A stretch of DNA of 51,647 bases from NCBI RefSeq assembly GCF_013085345.1, contig NZ_JABFAJ010000008.1:1-51647 (forward strand), read 5' to 3'. Below, one piece after another: positions 19,904-29,685 of this stretch. Positions within the stretch are counted from its first letter, which is position 1, and the number at the start of each line of letters is the position of its first letter. The notes beneath the pieces were generated by a model. That model made no database searches. It saw nothing but the letters and a program-made list of their open reading frames with translations, and was not told the DNA's origin. The stretch is from Isoptericola sediminis. Lineage in GTDB: Bacteria; Actinomycetota; Actinomycetes; Actinomycetales; Cellulomonadaceae. Position numbers and translations under genes: made by a program.

Positions 19904-19909
19904 AGCCTA
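19904..19909 (-). promoter_or_regulatory. Candidate leaderless promoter -10 for proS
   Basis: TAGGCT on the minus strand is followed by GTGCCCC and then the proS ATG. This spacing puts transcription start at or next to the start codon. No ribosome-binding site is present. Confidence 0.45.
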
Positions 19910-19945
19910 ACGGCGCGCACCGGCCGGATCGGCGACACTGGGACC

Positions 19946-20824
19946 ATGCCGGAGCTGCCGGAGGTGGAGGCGCTGGCCCGCTTCCTGGACGGACGGACGC
20001 GGGGCCGCACGATCGACGCCGCCGACGTCGGGGCCGTCGCCGCGCTCAAGACCTACGACCCGCCGCTGTCGGCCCTGGTCGGCCGGTCGGTGCACGGCTG
20101 GTCACGGCGGGGCAAGTGGCTCGTGCTCGCCACCGACGGCCCGTCGCTGGCGGTGCACCTGGCCCGCGGCGGCTGGGTCCGCTGGCGGGAGCAGGCACCG
20201 ACCACGCCGGTCCGACCCCGGCTGGGCGGCGGGTCGCGCGGGGCGTCGCTCACGCTCCGCCTCCGGTTCGACGACGGCGCCGGCGCCGACGTGACCGAGG
20301 CCGGTACCCGTCGACGCGTCGCCGTGCACGTCGTCGAGGACGCGGAGGCGGTGGAGGCGATCCGCACGCTCGGTGTCGAGCCGCTGTCCGAGGACTTCAC
20401 GGCGGACGTGCTGGGCGAGCTGCTGCGGGCCCGCAACCAGCAGGTGAAGGGGCTGCTGCGCGACCAGCGCGCGATCGCCGGGATCGGCAACGCCTACTCC
20501 GACGAGATCCTGCACACCGCCCAGGTGTCCCCCTTCGCGCTGACGCGGTCGTTCGACGACGACGCCGTCGACGCCCTGCACCGGGCCGTCGTGGACACGC
20601 TCACGGCCGCGGTGGCCGCCGCGGAGGGTCGTCCGGCGGCCGAGCTGAAGGACGCCAAGCGCCGCGGCATGCAGGTGCACGGACGGACCGGGCAGACGTG
20701 CCCGGTGTGCGGCGACGTGGTGCGCGAGGTCTCGTTCGCCGACCGCTCGCTGCAGTACTGCGCGACCTGCCAGACCGGGGGGCACGTGCTCGCCGACCGG
20801 CGCATGTCGCGGCTGCTGCGGTAG
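19946..20824 (+). CDS. Fpg/Nei family DNA glycosylase-AP lyase
   Basis: 292 residues. It removes oxidised bases and cleaves the abasic site. The N-terminus PELPEVEAL gives the catalytic Pro-Glu after Met removal. The H2TH domain contains [28 protein letters not shown]. The C-terminal zinc finger is intact (CPVCGDVV...YCATCQ). The Arg-rich [10 protein letters not shown] tail and substitution around the beta-hairpin loop place it in the actinobacterial Fpg/Nei-like group, so whether it prefers oxidised purines or pyrimidines cannot be read. The start is the ATG at 19946, 6 nt after a GACACT -10-like element. It is divergent from proS. Confidence 0.9.
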   Translation: MPELPEVEALARFLDGRTRGRTIDAADVGAVAALKTYDPPLSALVGRSVHGWSRRGKWLVLATDGPSLAVHLARGGWVRWREQAPTTPVRPRLGGGSRGASLTLRLRFDDGAGADVTEAGTRRRVAVHVVEDAEAVEAIRTLGVEPLSEDFTADVLGELLRARNQQVKGLLRDQRAIAGIGNAYSDEILHTAQVSPFALTRSFDDDAVDALHRAVVDTLTAAVAAAEGRPAAELKDAKRRGMQVHGRTGQTCPVCGDVVREVSFADRSLQYCATCQTGGHVLADRRMSRLLR

Positions 20825-20831
20825 CGCGGCC

Positions 20832-21755
20832 TCAGAACAGGACGGTGGCGAACGTCCCGACCTGGGTGAACCCCACCCGACGGTACGTGGCGAGCGCCGG
20901 GGCGTTGAACCCGTTGACGTACAGCGACACCACCGGTGCGACGTGCTGCCGCGTCAGGGCGACGACGGCGGCCATGCCGGACGCGGCGAGTCCCTGCCCG
21001 CGCAGCTCCGGGTCGACCCACACGCCCTGGACCTGCGCCACGCCACCCGCCACCGCGCCCAGCTCGGCCTTGAACACCACCCGCGGCGCCCCGGTGGCGT
21101 CCGGGTCGATCCGGACGTAGGAGCGTCGTTCGGCGATGAGCGCGCGCACCCGGGCCGCGTAGGCGCTGCCGCCCCCCGCCACCGGGGAGTACCCGACCTC
21201 CTCGGTGAACATCCGCACGCAGGCGGGCAGGACCAGGTCGAGCTCGGACAGGTCGGAGACCCGGACCCGGGGGTCGGGGTCGATCTGCGGGTCGTGGTCG
21301 AGCACCAGCGACGGCTGGTCGGTTCGCACCTCGCGCGGGGGCGGCCACACCGCGGAGAGCAGCTCCCAGAGCCGCAGGGTGGTCCGCCGCTCCCCCACGA
21401 TCGAGCTGGAGCGCCGACCCTGCTCCCGCGCGACGGCGGCGAACGCGGCCACCGCGTCGTCGGCGTCGCCGCGGTCCAGCGCCGACGGCACGACGGGCAC
21501 GAGGTTCGCCCCGGCCCAGCACACGGCGCGCAGGTCACCTGCCGCCGGGTAGCCCCAGACCTGGCCGCCGGCCGCTGCCAGCCCCACGTGCAGGGCGATG
21601 TCGAGCCGGGCCGCGGCGAGCACGCCCGTGACAGGTTCCCGCGCGCAGACCCGCCGGGCCTCGACCAGGTCCTCCGCGCCGAGGACCCGCGCCCCGGCGC
21701 CACCCCCGTCACCGGGCGCGGGCGACCGGCTGCGCAGCGCCGGTCGCCATCCCAT
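20832..21755 (-). CDS. GNAT acetyltransferase with N-terminal DUF4081
   Basis: About 307 residues from the ATG at 21755, with GAGGGGAG 6 nt upstream. The N-terminal half (about 20-150; VLGAEDLVEARRVCAREPVTGVLAAARLD, YPAAGDLRAVCWAGANLVPV) matches DUF4081. The C-terminal half is a GNAT fold with the acetyl-CoA loop WVDPELRGQGLAASGMAAVV and the closing YVNGFNAPALATYRRVGFTQVG. This two-domain protein is a regular neighbour of ispG (gcpE) in actinomycetes. Its acceptor substrate is unknown. Longer open frames upstream run back through ispG and are not used. Confidence 0.88.
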   Translation of the reverse strand: MGWRPALRSRSPAPGDGGGAGARVLGAEDLVEARRVCAREPVTGVLAAARLDIALHVGLAAAGGQVWGYPAAGDLRAVCWAGANLVPVVPSALDRGDADDAVAAFAAVAREQGRRSSSIVGERRTTLRLWELLSAVWPPPREVRTDQPSLVLDHDPQIDPDPRVRVSDLSELDLVLPACVRMFTEEVGYSPVAGGGSAYAARVRALIAERRSYVRIDPDATGAPRVVFKAELGAVAGGVAQVQGVWVDPELRGQGLAASGMAAVVALTRQHVAPVVSLYVNGFNAPALATYRRVGFTQVGTFATVLF

Positions 21756-21790
21756 CGCGTGCTCCCCTCGGCCGTCGGCCTCGTGCGTGA

Positions 21791-22951
21791 CTAGCCCACC
21801 GTGACCACGGCACCGGCCTGGTCGTCGTTCTCGGGGGCGTCCATCGTCTCGGCGATGCGGTTCGCCTCCTCGATGAGGGTCTCGACGATCTGCGCCTCGG
21901 GGACGGTCTTGATGACCTCGCCCTTGACGAAGATCTGCCCCTTGCCGTTCCCGGAGGCGACGCCGAGGTCGGCCTCGCGCGCCTCGCCGGGACCGTTGAC
22001 GACGCAGCCCATCACCGCCACCCGCAGCGGCACCGCCATGCCCTCCAGCCCGGCGGTCACCTTGTCGGCCAGCTCGTACACGTCCACCTGGGCGCGGCCG
22101 CACGACGGGCAGGAGACGATCTCGAGCTTGCGGGGCCGCAGGTTGAGCGACTGCAGGATCTGCGTGCCGACCTTGACCTCCTCGACCGGCGGGGCCGACA
22201 GCGACACGCGGATGGTGTCGCCGATCCCCTGGCTGAGCAGGGCGCCGAACGCCGTGGCGGACTTGATCGTGCCCTGGAAGGCGGGGCCGGCCTCGGTGAC
22301 GCCGAGGTGCAGCGGCCAGTCGCCGCGCTGCGAGAGCAGCTCGTAGGCGCGCACCATGACGACCGGGTCGTTGTGCTTCACGGAGATCTTGAAGTCGTGG
22401 AAGTCGTGCTCCTCGAACAGGCTCGCCTCCCAGACCGCGGACTCGACGAGCGCCTCCGGCGTCGGCTTGCCGTACTTCTCCAGCAGCCGCTTGTCCAGGG
22501 AGCCGGCGTTGACGCCGATGCGCAGCGACGTGCCGTGGTCCTTCGCCGCCTGGGCGATCTCCTTGACCTGGTCGTCGAACTTCTTGATGTTGCCCGGGTT
22601 CACACGCACGGCGGCGCAGCCGGCCTCGATGGCGGCGAACACGTACTTCGGCTGGAAGTGGATGTCCGCGATCACGGGGATCTGCGACTTCTTCGCGATG
22701 ATCGGCAGCGCCTCGGCGTCGTCCTGCGTCGGGCAGGCGACGCGCACGATGTCGCAGCCGGCGGCCGTCAGCTCCGCGATCTGCTGGAGCGTGCCGTTGA
22801 TGTCGGTGGTCTTGGTCGTCGTCATCGACTGGACGCTGATCGGGGCGTCGCCACCGACGTAGACGTCACCGACCTTGATCTTGCGGGTCTTCCGCCGCGG
22901 GGCGAGCGTGGGCGCGGGGGGTGCGGGCATGCCGAGGTTCACTGCAGTCAC
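21791..22951 (-). CDS. ispG: 4-hydroxy-3-methylbut-2-en-1-yl diphosphate synthase
   Basis: About 386 residues. IspG (GcpE) converts MEcPP to HMBPP in the MEP isoprenoid pathway using a [4Fe-4S] cluster. The TIM-barrel part carries [44 protein letters not shown] and [13 protein letters not shown]; the cluster half carries [17 protein letters not shown] and [18 protein letters not shown] with the three Cys ligands. GATACT lies 6 nt before the GTG at 22951, fitting a leaderless start there; a GTG at 22954 is 3 nt further out. With rseP and dxr nearby it forms the common dxr-rseP-ispG block. Confidence 0.97.
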   Translation of the reverse strand: MTAVNLGMPAPPAPTLAPRRKTRKIKVGDVYVGGDAPISVQSMTTTKTTDINGTLQQIAELTAAGCDIVRVACPTQDDAEALPIIAKKSQIPVIADIHFQPKYVFAAIEAGCAAVRVNPGNIKKFDDQVKEIAQAAKDHGTSLRIGVNAGSLDKRLLEKYGKPTPEALVESAVWEASLFEEHDFHDFKISVKHNDPVVMVRAYELLSQRGDWPLHLGVTEAGPAFQGTIKSATAFGALLSQGIGDTIRVSLSAPPVEEVKVGTQILQSLNLRPRKLEIVSCPSCGRAQVDVYELADKVTAGLEGMAVPLRVAVMGCVVNGPGEAREADLGVASGNGKGQIFVKGEVIKTVPEAQIVETLIEEANRIAETMDAPENDDQAGAVVTVG

Positions 22952-23041
22952 CACGCCAGTATCGCGCGGTTTTGCCCGTGCTGTGCACCGCCGACCCGGT
23001 CACGCCCTGATGGTCACCGGATCACCACGCCGTGCTCGCGA

Positions 23042-24307
23042 TCAGAACAGCCGGACGGGATCGACCAGATCGGCCACCATGAGCACGGCACCGACACCGA
23101 TGAGGAGCACGAACACCACGTAGGCCACGGGCATCATGCGGGCGACGTCCGCCGGTCCCGGCAGCGCGTGCCCCCGCACCCGGGCGACCGTGCGCCGGCC
23201 GCCCTCGTAGAGCGCGTTCGCCACGTGGCCGCCGTCCAGGGGCAGCAGCGGGATGAGGTTGAACATGAACAGGGCGACGTTCAACGAGGCGAGCAGCATG
23301 AGCATCAGCTGGACGCGGGCGAGCACGGAGTAGTCCTCGGCCCCCGCGGTGTCCACGGCCGCGCGCCCCACGCCGACCACGGACATCACCGAGTCCTGCG
23401 AGCGCGGCGCGTCGGTGAACGCCTCGTAGGCGGCGTCGTACACCCGCACCGGCAGGCTGACGATCGCCTTGGCGGTCTCCGAGGTCTGCAACCAGATCGC
23501 CTCGGGGACCGACGAGACCGGCAGCGCCTGTCGCTCCACGCTCGACGTCACGCCCAGCAGCGCGCCGTCGACCAGCACCGGCTCGCCGTCCTCGTCGAGG
23601 ACGGGGTAGCCGTCGGCGTCGGTCTGCGGCCGCTCTGCCGGGGTGGGGGTGACGGTCAAGGTGACCTGCGCGCCGTCCCGCTCGACGACCATCGGCACGG
23701 GCTCCCCCGCCGCGTCGTTGATCATCCCGACGAGCTGGTTCCAGTCCTCGACGGGCTCGCCGTCGAAGGCGACGACCTCGTCCCCGGACTCGACCCCGGC
23801 GGACGCCGCGGCGGTGTCGTCGCCGACCTGCGCGACGGTCGTCGTCGCGGTGGGCATGCCGATCGCCAGGAAGACCACCGCGAGCAGCACCACGGCGATG
23901 ACGAGGTTCATCACGGGCCCGCCCAGCATCACCACCAGCTTCTTGGGGGTGGAGAGCCGGTAGAACGCGCGGTGCTCCTCGCCGGGGCGGATCTCGGAGA
24001 CGCTGGCGTCGCGAGCGTCGGCGATCACCTGACCGAAGAACCCTTCGCGCGGGCGGCGGCCCGCCGGCGCGGGGGGCATCATGCCGACGAGGCGCACGTA
24101 GCCGCCCAGCGGGATCGCCTTGAGGCCGTACTCGGTCTCGCCCTTGCGGCGCGACCACAGGGTCGGGCCGAACCCGACCATGTACTCGCTGACCCGGACG
24201 CCGAACTTCTTGGCGGGCACCATGTGCCCCACCTCGTGCAGGGCGATCGAGACGAGGATGCCGACCACGATGACGACGATGCCGACGACGAGAGGAAGGA
24301 TGTCCAC
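23042..24307 (-). CDS. rseP: Site-2 protease, M50 family (RseP/Rip1-like)
   Basis: 421 residues from a GTG. An intramembrane zinc protease. TM1 carries the HExxH motif as HEVGH (H24, E25, H28), and the C-terminal TM contains NLIPLLPLDGGHV with the LDG motif giving the third ligand. A single PDZ domain lies between (about 150-235; AASAGVESGDEVVAFDGEPVEDW). In actinomycetes such proteases cleave anti-sigma factors and other membrane substrates after a site-1 cut. It sits between dxr and ispG, the standard position; the gap to ispG is 90 bp. Confidence 0.95.
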   Translation of the reverse strand: MDILPLVVGIVVIVVGILVSIALHEVGHMVPAKKFGVRVSEYMVGFGPTLWSRRKGETEYGLKAIPLGGYVRLVGMMPPAPAGRRPREGFFGQVIADARDASVSEIRPGEEHRAFYRLSTPKKLVVMLGGPVMNLVIAVVLLAVVFLAIGMPTATTTVAQVGDDTAAASAGVESGDEVVAFDGEPVEDWNQLVGMINDAAGEPVPMVVERDGAQVTLTVTPTPAERPQTDADGYPVLDEDGEPVLVDGALLGVTSSVERQALPVSSVPEAIWLQTSETAKAIVSLPVRVYDAAYEAFTDAPRSQDSVMSVVGVGRAAVDTAGAEDYSVLARVQLMLMLLASLNVALFMFNLIPLLPLDGGHVANALYEGGRRTVARVRGHALPGPADVARMMPVAYVVFVLLIGVGAVLMVADLVDPVRLF

Positions 24308-24369
24308 CCCAGCAGCCTAGGCGACCAACCTGGGAGGTCGCTGTCCGGTCCGGCGGCCCCCGCCGCGCC

Positions 24370-25554
24370 TCAGCGGCGGGCCAGCAGCTCGTCCGCCCGG
24401 GCGCGCGCCCAGGCCTCGGTCTCCTCGACGTCCTGGAGAGTGACGTCCGCCGCTGCCGCGCCCTCGTGCTCGCCGAGCACCCGCTCGACGGTGCCCACGA
24501 TGTCGAGGAACCCGATCCGCCCGTCGAGGAAGGCGGCGACGCCCTGCTCGTTGGCGGCGTTGTAGACCGCCGGGTGGGTGGCGGAGGCAGCGGCCGCTGC
24601 CCGGGCCAGCCCGACGGCCGGGAAGGTGTGCTCGTCCAGCGGCTCGAAGGTCCAGCTCGCCGCCTGCGTCCAGTCGCACGGCGGCGAGACGACGTCGAGG
24701 CGTTCGGGCCACGACAGGCCCAGCGCGATGGGCAGGCGCATGTCCGGCGGCGAGGCCTGCGCGATCGTCGAGCCGTCGCGGAACTCGACCATCGAGTGCA
24801 CCACTGACTGCGGGTGCACGACGACGGTGATGTCGTCGGTGGGCACGTCGAACAGCAGGTGCGCCTCGATGAGCTCGAGGCCCTTGTTCATCAGCGACGC
24901 CGAGTTCACCGTGACCACCGGTCCCATCGCCCACGTCGGGTGGGCGAGCGCCTGGTCCGCGGTCACCGTCCGGATCTCGTCACGGGTCCGGCCGCGGAAC
25001 GGCCCGCCGGAGGCCGTCAGGACGATCCGGCGGACCTCCTCGCGCGCCCCGCCACGCAACGCCTGCGCGATGGCGGAGTGCTCGGAGTCGACCGGCACGA
25101 TCTGGCCGGGGGCAGCGGCCGCCTTGACGAGTGCGCCGCCGACCACCAAGGACTCCTTGTTCGCCAGCGCCAGGGTCGACCCCGCCGCCAGCGCGGCCAG
25201 GGTGGGACGCAGACCGACGGACCCGGTGATGCCGTTGAGGACGACGTCGCTGCCGCGTCCGGCCACCTCGGCGGCGGCCTGCGGACCGGCCAGCACCTCG
25301 ACCTCGGCCGCGCCGGGCCCCATGGCTCCGCGCAGGGCCTCGCGCAGCGCGTCCGCCCGGCCGGCGTCGGCCACCGCGACGGCACGCACCCCGTACCGGG
25401 CCGCCTGGGCGGCCAGGGCGTCCACGTCGGACCCTCCGGCGCTGAGCGCCTCGACGACGAAGCGTCCCGGGTGGGCGTCGACGACGTCGAGGGCCTGCGT
25501 GCCGATCGATCCGGTGGAACCGAGCAGGGTCAGGGTGCGTGCGGCGTGGGGCAT
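24370..25554 (-). CDS. dxr: 1-deoxy-D-xylulose 5-phosphate reductoisomerase
   Basis: About 394 residues. Dxr makes MEP from DXP with NADPH, the committed step of the pathway. Seen: the NADPH motif LLGSTGSIGTQAL, LALANKESLVVGG, the metal/substrate site PVDSEHSAIAQAL, LTASGGPFRGR and the C-terminal four-helix region ending RARADELL. The ATG at 25554 is preferred. A GTG at 25575 overlapping the upstream stop as GTGA is an alternative and would couple translation to the DivIVA-repeat gene. Confidence 0.96.
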   Translation of the reverse strand: MPHAARTLTLLGSTGSIGTQALDVVDAHPGRFVVEALSAGGSDVDALAAQAARYGVRAVAVADAGRADALREALRGAMGPGAAEVEVLAGPQAAAEVAGRGSDVVLNGITGSVGLRPTLAALAAGSTLALANKESLVVGGALVKAAAAPGQIVPVDSEHSAIAQALRGGAREEVRRIVLTASGGPFRGRTRDEIRTVTADQALAHPTWAMGPVVTVNSASLMNKGLELIEAHLLFDVPTDDITVVVHPQSVVHSMVEFRDGSTIAQASPPDMRLPIALGLSWPERLDVVSPPCDWTQAASWTFEPLDEHTFPAVGLARAAAAASATHPAVYNAANEQGVAAFLDGRIGFLDIVGTVERVLGEHEGAAAADVTLQDVEETEAWARARADELLARR

Positions 25555-25571
25555 GGCCCCATCATCCCAGG

Positions 25572-26123
25572 TCACTCGACCCCGAGGAGCACCTCGATCG
25601 CCCGGGCCAGGAACTTGTCCACGGGCCCTTCGGCGTAGGCGTCCTTGCCCTTGGCGCGGCTGAACGTGGCCGACCGCAGCTCGGCCGCCGTCAGCGGCTC
25701 CTGGCGGTCGAAGTACCCCACGAGCCGGTCGCACAGCGCGTCGACGTCGTCCATGTCGTAGCCCTGCTGGCCGCGCTCGGCCGGGGCGAACTTCTGACCG
25801 TCGGGCCGACCGAGGCGGCCGTACAGCGTGCGGGCCCGCTCGGCCAGCGCGGCCATCCAGGCCTCCTGCCCGTGGCCGTTGACGAAGTCGGCCCGCTGCC
25901 GGGCGATGAAGGCGCCCTCCAGGCGGTCCAGCGCCGCGTCGACCTCATGGGTGTTGTAGCCACCGCGCACCAGGTCGAAGGTGGACGCCGCGACGTCCGC
26001 GTTCGTCATCGGCTCGGGGGTCTGCCCCTCGTACGCCTGACGGGCGTGGTCGAAGAACTCGTCGACCTCGTCCGGGTCGTAACCCTGTCGCATCTTCGAC
26101 ACGGTGGAAAAGAGCGTGCTCAC
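25572..26123 (-). CDS. Small protein with four DivIVA-type repeats
   Basis: 183 residues from a GTG at 26123 that overlaps the rlmN stop as GTGA. It contains four short DivIVA N-terminal-like units: [18 protein letters not shown] (about 14-31), [15 protein letters not shown] (about 55-69), [18 protein letters not shown] (about 120-137) and a weaker [18 protein letters not shown] (about 162-179). In DivIVA/Wag31 one such unit is the membrane-curvature-binding motif before a long coiled coil; here there is no coiled coil, so it is not a canonical scaffold. Location between rlmN and dxr suggests co-transcription. Its function is unknown; a polar or septal accessory role is a guess. Confidence 0.85.
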   Translation of the reverse strand: MSTLFSTVSKMRQGYDPDEVDEFFDHARQAYEGQTPEPMTNADVAASTFDLVRGGYNTHEVDAALDRLEGAFIARQRADFVNGHGQEAWMAALAERARTLYGRLGRPDGQKFAPAERGQQGYDMDDVDALCDRLVGYFDRQEPLTAAELRSATFSRAKGKDAYAEGPVDKFLARAIEVLLGVE

Positions 26124-27310
26124 TCGTCGTCGTCCTCCTCGGCGGCCAGCTGCCCGCAGGCGCCGTCGATGTCGCTCCCGCGGGTGTCACGGATCGTGGT
26201 CGGGATTCCGTGCCCGCGCAATCGTGCCACGAACTCGTCCTCCACGGAACGGTCGGACGCCGTCCAGATCGAGCCGGGGGTCGGATTGAGCGGGATCGGG
26301 TTGACGTGCACCCAGCCCCTGCCGCGAGCGTTGAGCTTCTCCGCGAGCAGGTCGGCACGCCAGCCGTGGTCGTTCATGTCCTTGATGAGCGCGTACTCGA
26401 TGGACACGCGCCGGCCGGTCACCTCGTAGTAGTGCCGCGCAGCGTCGATCGCCTCGTCGACGCTCCAGCGCGTGTTGATCGGCACCAGCTCGCTGCGCAG
26501 GTCGTCGTCCGGCGCGTGCAGCGACAGGGCGAGCGTCACGGGGATGCCGAGGTCGGCGAGCTTGCGCATCGCGGGCACCAGACCGACGGTCGACACGGTG
26601 ATGTTGCGCGCCGACATGCCGAACCCCTCGGGGGCGGGCGCCACCAGGGCCTTGACCGTCTCGATGACGGCGCGCGGGTTCGCCAGCGGCTCCCCCATCC
26701 CCATGAACACGAGGTTGTTCAGGCGGGCGGGGCCGCCCGGGATCTCCCCGCGGTCCAGCGCACGGAAGGCGTCCCGGACCTGCTCGAGGATCTCGGCCGT
26801 CGACAGGTTGCGGGTCAGCCCGAGCTGACCCGTGGCGCAGAACGGGCACGCCATGCCGCACCCCGCCTGCGAGGACACGCACAGCGTGGTCCGGTGCGGA
26901 TAGCGCATCAGCACCGACTCGACCTTGGCGTCGTCGAACAGGTGCCACAACGTCTTGACGGTGGTGCCGCCGTCGGCCTCCATCCGCCGGGTGGGGCGGA
27001 TCAGCGGCGGGAACATCGTCTCCGCCAGCTGGTCCCGGGTGGCCTTGGGCAGGTCGGTCATCTCCGACGGGTCGGAGGTGAAGTGCGTGAAGTAGTGCGC
27101 GGCGAGCTGCTTGGCGCGGAACGGCTTCTCGCCCATCTCGGCGACCGAGGCGACGCGCTCGGCGGGGGTGAGGTCCGCGAAGTGCTTCGGCGGCTTGCCG
27201 CGACGGCGGGGCGCCATCTGCAGCGGCATCGGCGCGGTCTCGTCGGAGGGCCGCACCGCGGGGATGCCGAGGTCGGCGCCGGCCCCGGTGGGGGCGTTCG
27301 GTGGTGCCAT
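26120..27310 (-). CDS. rlmN: 23S rRNA/tRNA adenine-2 methyltransferase (radical SAM)
   Basis: 396 residues. RlmN methylates C2 of A2503 in 23S rRNA and of A37 in some tRNAs. The radical-SAM cluster motif CxxxCxxC is present in [22 protein letters not shown]. Also visible are [51 protein letters not shown] and [13 protein letters not shown]. The conserved C-terminal Cys lies in [12 protein letters not shown]. The start is the ATG at 27310 with AAGGAA upstream, 18 bp after cdsA. Confidence 0.97.
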   Translation of the reverse strand: MAPPNAPTGAGADLGIPAVRPSDETAPMPLQMAPRRRGKPPKHFADLTPAERVASVAEMGEKPFRAKQLAAHYFTHFTSDPSEMTDLPKATRDQLAETMFPPLIRPTRRMEADGGTTVKTLWHLFDDAKVESVLMRYPHRTTLCVSSQAGCGMACPFCATGQLGLTRNLSTAEILEQVRDAFRALDRGEIPGGPARLNNLVFMGMGEPLANPRAVIETVKALVAPAPEGFGMSARNITVSTVGLVPAMRKLADLGIPVTLALSLHAPDDDLRSELVPINTRWSVDEAIDAARHYYEVTGRRVSIEYALIKDMNDHGWRADLLAEKLNARGRGWVHVNPIPLNPTPGSIWTASDRSVEDEFVARLRGHGIPTTIRDTRGSDIDGACGQLAAEEDDDE

Positions 27311-27328
27311 GAGTAGTTCCTTCGCAGC

Positions 27329-28162
27329 TCAGACCGTGGCGGCCATGACCAGGTAGACGAACGGGGCGGTGACGACCAGGGAGTCCAGGCGGTCGAGGAC
27401 GCCGCCGTGGCCGGGCAGCAGCGACCCCATGTCCTTCAGGTCGAGATCACGCTTGATCAGGGACTCCGCCAGGTCGCCGGCCGTCGCGGTGACCGCGGTG
27501 AGGACGCCGAGGCCGATGCCGAGCCACCACGGGGCGTCCAGCACGAACAGCGCTCCGACGATCCCCACCGTGGTGGTCAGGGCCACCGAGCCGGCCAGCC
27601 CCTCCCAGCTCTTCTTGGGACTGACCGAGGGTGCCATGGGATGGCGCCCGAAGAACACCCCGGAGGCGTAGCCGCCGACGTCGTTCGCGACGGCCAGCAG
27701 GACGAAGAGCGCCACCCGCAGCTCGCCGTCCGGCTGGTCCAGGATGAGCATCACGAAGCCCGCCATGAACGGCAGGTACGTCGCGGCGAACACGCCGGCG
27801 GCCGCGTCCCGCAGCGCTCGTGGGCCGGAGCCGTCCAGCACCCGCCAGACCACGACGGCGCCGACGGTGAGCATGAACGCCACCAGCAGCGCCTCGGGCC
27901 CGGCGGCGTACGCCGACACGGCCATACCGGCCCCGCCCACGAGCAGCGGGGTCAGCGGGATCTGGATCGCACGCCGGGCGAAGGCGACGCGCAGCTCCCA
28001 CAGGGCTGCGCTCTGGGCCAGGACCGCGAACGCCACGAAGGGCTCGGGCCGGAACCAGAGCGAGGCGGCGAGCAGCAGGAGCAGCCCGAGCCCGACCGCG
28101 ACGGCGGCGGGGAGGTTGCGTCCGGCTCGGGACGGCCGGCGCTGCGCGTCGACGGGGGACAT
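27329..28162 (-). CDS. cdsA: Phosphatidate cytidylyltransferase
   Basis: 277 residues with about eight TM helices. It makes CDP-diacylglycerol from phosphatidate and CTP at the inner membrane. The family signature near the C-terminus is complete: LIKRDLDLKDMGSLLPGHGG followed by VLDRLDS, and SPKKSWEGLAGS lies earlier (about 185). The ATG overlaps the frr stop by one base (TGATG). The order frr-cdsA-rlmN is conserved. Confidence 0.96.
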   Translation of the reverse strand: MSPVDAQRRPSRAGRNLPAAVAVGLGLLLLLAASLWFRPEPFVAFAVLAQSAALWELRVAFARRAIQIPLTPLLVGGAGMAVSAYAAGPEALLVAFMLTVGAVVVWRVLDGSGPRALRDAAAGVFAATYLPFMAGFVMLILDQPDGELRVALFVLLAVANDVGGYASGVFFGRHPMAPSVSPKKSWEGLAGSVALTTTVGIVGALFVLDAPWWLGIGLGVLTAVTATAGDLAESLIKRDLDLKDMGSLLPGHGGVLDRLDSLVVTAPFVYLVMAATV

Positions 28163-28719
28163 CAGACCTCGAGCAGCTCGCTCTCCTTGTGGGCGAGCAG
28201 CTGGTCCACGAGGTCGACGTGCTTCTTGGTCAGCGCCTCGAGCTCCTTCTCCGCGCGGGCGCCCTCGTCCTCACCGACCTCGCCGTCCTTGACCGCCTTG
28301 TCGATCTGCTCCTTGGCCTTGCGGCGCACGCCACGCACGGAGATGCGCGCGTCCTCGGCCTTGGTCTTGGCGAGCTTGACGTAGTCGCGGCGACGCTCCT
28401 CGGTCAGCGTCGGCATGATGACGCGGATCGTGTTGCCGTCGTTGGACGGGTTCACACCGAGGTCGGACTCGCGCAGCGTCTTCTCGATCGCCGACATCGA
28501 GCTCTTGTCGAACGGGGAGATGAGGACGGTCCGCCCGTCGGGGATGTTGAAGGACGCCAGCTGCTGCAGGGGCGTCGGCGCGCCGTAGTAGTCCACCTCG
28601 AGCGAGGAGAACATGCCGGCGTTCGCGCGACCGGTGCGGATCGCACCGAACTGCTCCTTGGCGAACTCGATCGCCGTGTCCATCTTCTCCTCGGCCTCGA
28701 GGAGGGTGTCGTCGATCAC
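28162..28719 (-). CDS. frr: Ribosome recycling factor
   Basis: 185 residues, the standard length. RRF with EF-G splits post-termination ribosomes. Signatures include KEQFGAIRTGRANAGMFSSLEVDYYGAPTPL, LGVNPSNDGNTIRVIMPTLTEERR and RRKAKEQIDKAVKDG (given here only in part). The start is a GTG at 28719 with AAGGAGC 9 nt upstream. It lies 43 bp after pyrH. Confidence 0.97.
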   Translation of the reverse strand: MIDDTLLEAEEKMDTAIEFAKEQFGAIRTGRANAGMFSSLEVDYYGAPTPLQQLASFNIPDGRTVLISPFDKSSMSAIEKTLRESDLGVNPSNDGNTIRVIMPTLTEERRRDYVKLAKTKAEDARISVRGVRRKAKEQIDKAVKDGEVGEDEGARAEKELEALTKKHVDLVDQLLAHKESELLEV

Positions 28720-28762
28720 CCGGGTGCTCCTTGCTCGTGATGGTTAGGGGGTCGGTGCACGC

Positions 28763-29527
28763 TCAGCGGGTGGTGACGGAGGTCCCGATCTTCTCGCCGA
28801 GCAGTGCACGGGTCACGTTACCGGTCTCCTCCAGGCCGAAGACACGCATGTGCACGTCGTTGTCGCGGCACATCGACAGGGCCGTGGCGTCCATCACGTT
28901 CAGTCCGCGCACGAGGGCGTCCGTGTAGGTGAGGTGCTCGAGCCGCTCGGCCGACGCGTCGGTGCGGGGGTCGGCGGTGTAGACACCGTCGACGCCGTTC
29001 TTGCCCATGAGGACCTCGTCGCAGTGCGTCTCCAGGGCGCGCTGCACCGAGACCGTGTCGGTGGAGAAGTACGGCATGCCGGCGCCGGCGCCGAAGATGA
29101 CCACGCGGCCCTTCTCCAGGTGGCGCATGGCACGCAGCGGGATGTACGGCTCGGCGACCTGGCCCATCGTGATCGCCGTCTGGACCCGCGTCTTGACGCC
29201 GTCCTGCTCGAGGAAGTCCTGCAGCGCCAGACAGTTCATCACCGTGCCCAGCATGCCCATGTAGTCCGCGCGGGCCCGGTCCAGACCGGCACGGGACAGC
29301 TCGGCGCCGCGGAAGAAGTTCCCGCCGCCGACGACGATGGCGACCTGCACGCCCTGGCGCACGGCCTCACCGATCTCCTGGGCGACCCGGCGCACGACGT
29401 CGCTGGCCAGACCGACGGCGCCGCCGCCGAACGTCTCACCGGACAGCTTGAGCAGCACCCGCCGGGTGTCGGCGTCCTTCGGCGGGACGTGCCCGGTCAC
29501 GATCTGGTCCTGGTCGAAGTGCGTCAT
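28763..29527 (-). CDS. pyrH: Uridylate (UMP) kinase
   Basis: 254 residues. PyrH makes UDP from UMP in pyrimidine nucleotide synthesis. Amino-acid-kinase-fold motifs: [12 protein letters not shown] (phosphate loop, about 24-35), [40 protein letters not shown] and [16 protein letters not shown]. There is a 20-residue N-terminal extension before the kinase core, usual in actinomycetes. It lies between tsf and frr as in most bacteria. Confidence 0.97.
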   Translation of the reverse strand: MTHFDQDQIVTGHVPPKDADTRRVLLKLSGETFGGGAVGLASDVVRRVAQEIGEAVRQGVQVAIVVGGGNFFRGAELSRAGLDRARADYMGMLGTVMNCLALQDFLEQDGVKTRVQTAITMGQVAEPYIPLRAMRHLEKGRVVIFGAGAGMPYFSTDTVSVQRALETHCDEVLMGKNGVDGVYTADPRTDASAERLEHLTYTDALVRGLNVMDATALSMCRDNDVHMRVFGLEETGNVTRALLGEKIGTSVTTR

Positions 29528-29639
29528 GCCACCGTCCGTCTCGTCGTCGTCCGGGTCGCCCCGTACGGGTCCCTCTCCTGGCGCATCCTGGCATCGGATG
29601 CCGTCGTCCGCCCGGGGAGGTACCGGGAGCGGACGCACG

Positions 29640-29678
29640 ACGGCCCGGCCGCATCCGTCGCCGGTGCGGCCGGGCCGT
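29640..29678 (-). terminator. 14-bp hairpin after tsf
   Basis: ACGGCCCGGCCGCA (29640-29653) pairs perfectly with TGCGGCCGGGCCGT (29665-29678). It begins 7 bp after the tsf stop on the minus strand. It likely ends or attenuates the rpsB-tsf transcript ahead of pyrH. Confidence 0.7.
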
Positions 29679-29685
29679 GGTCACA

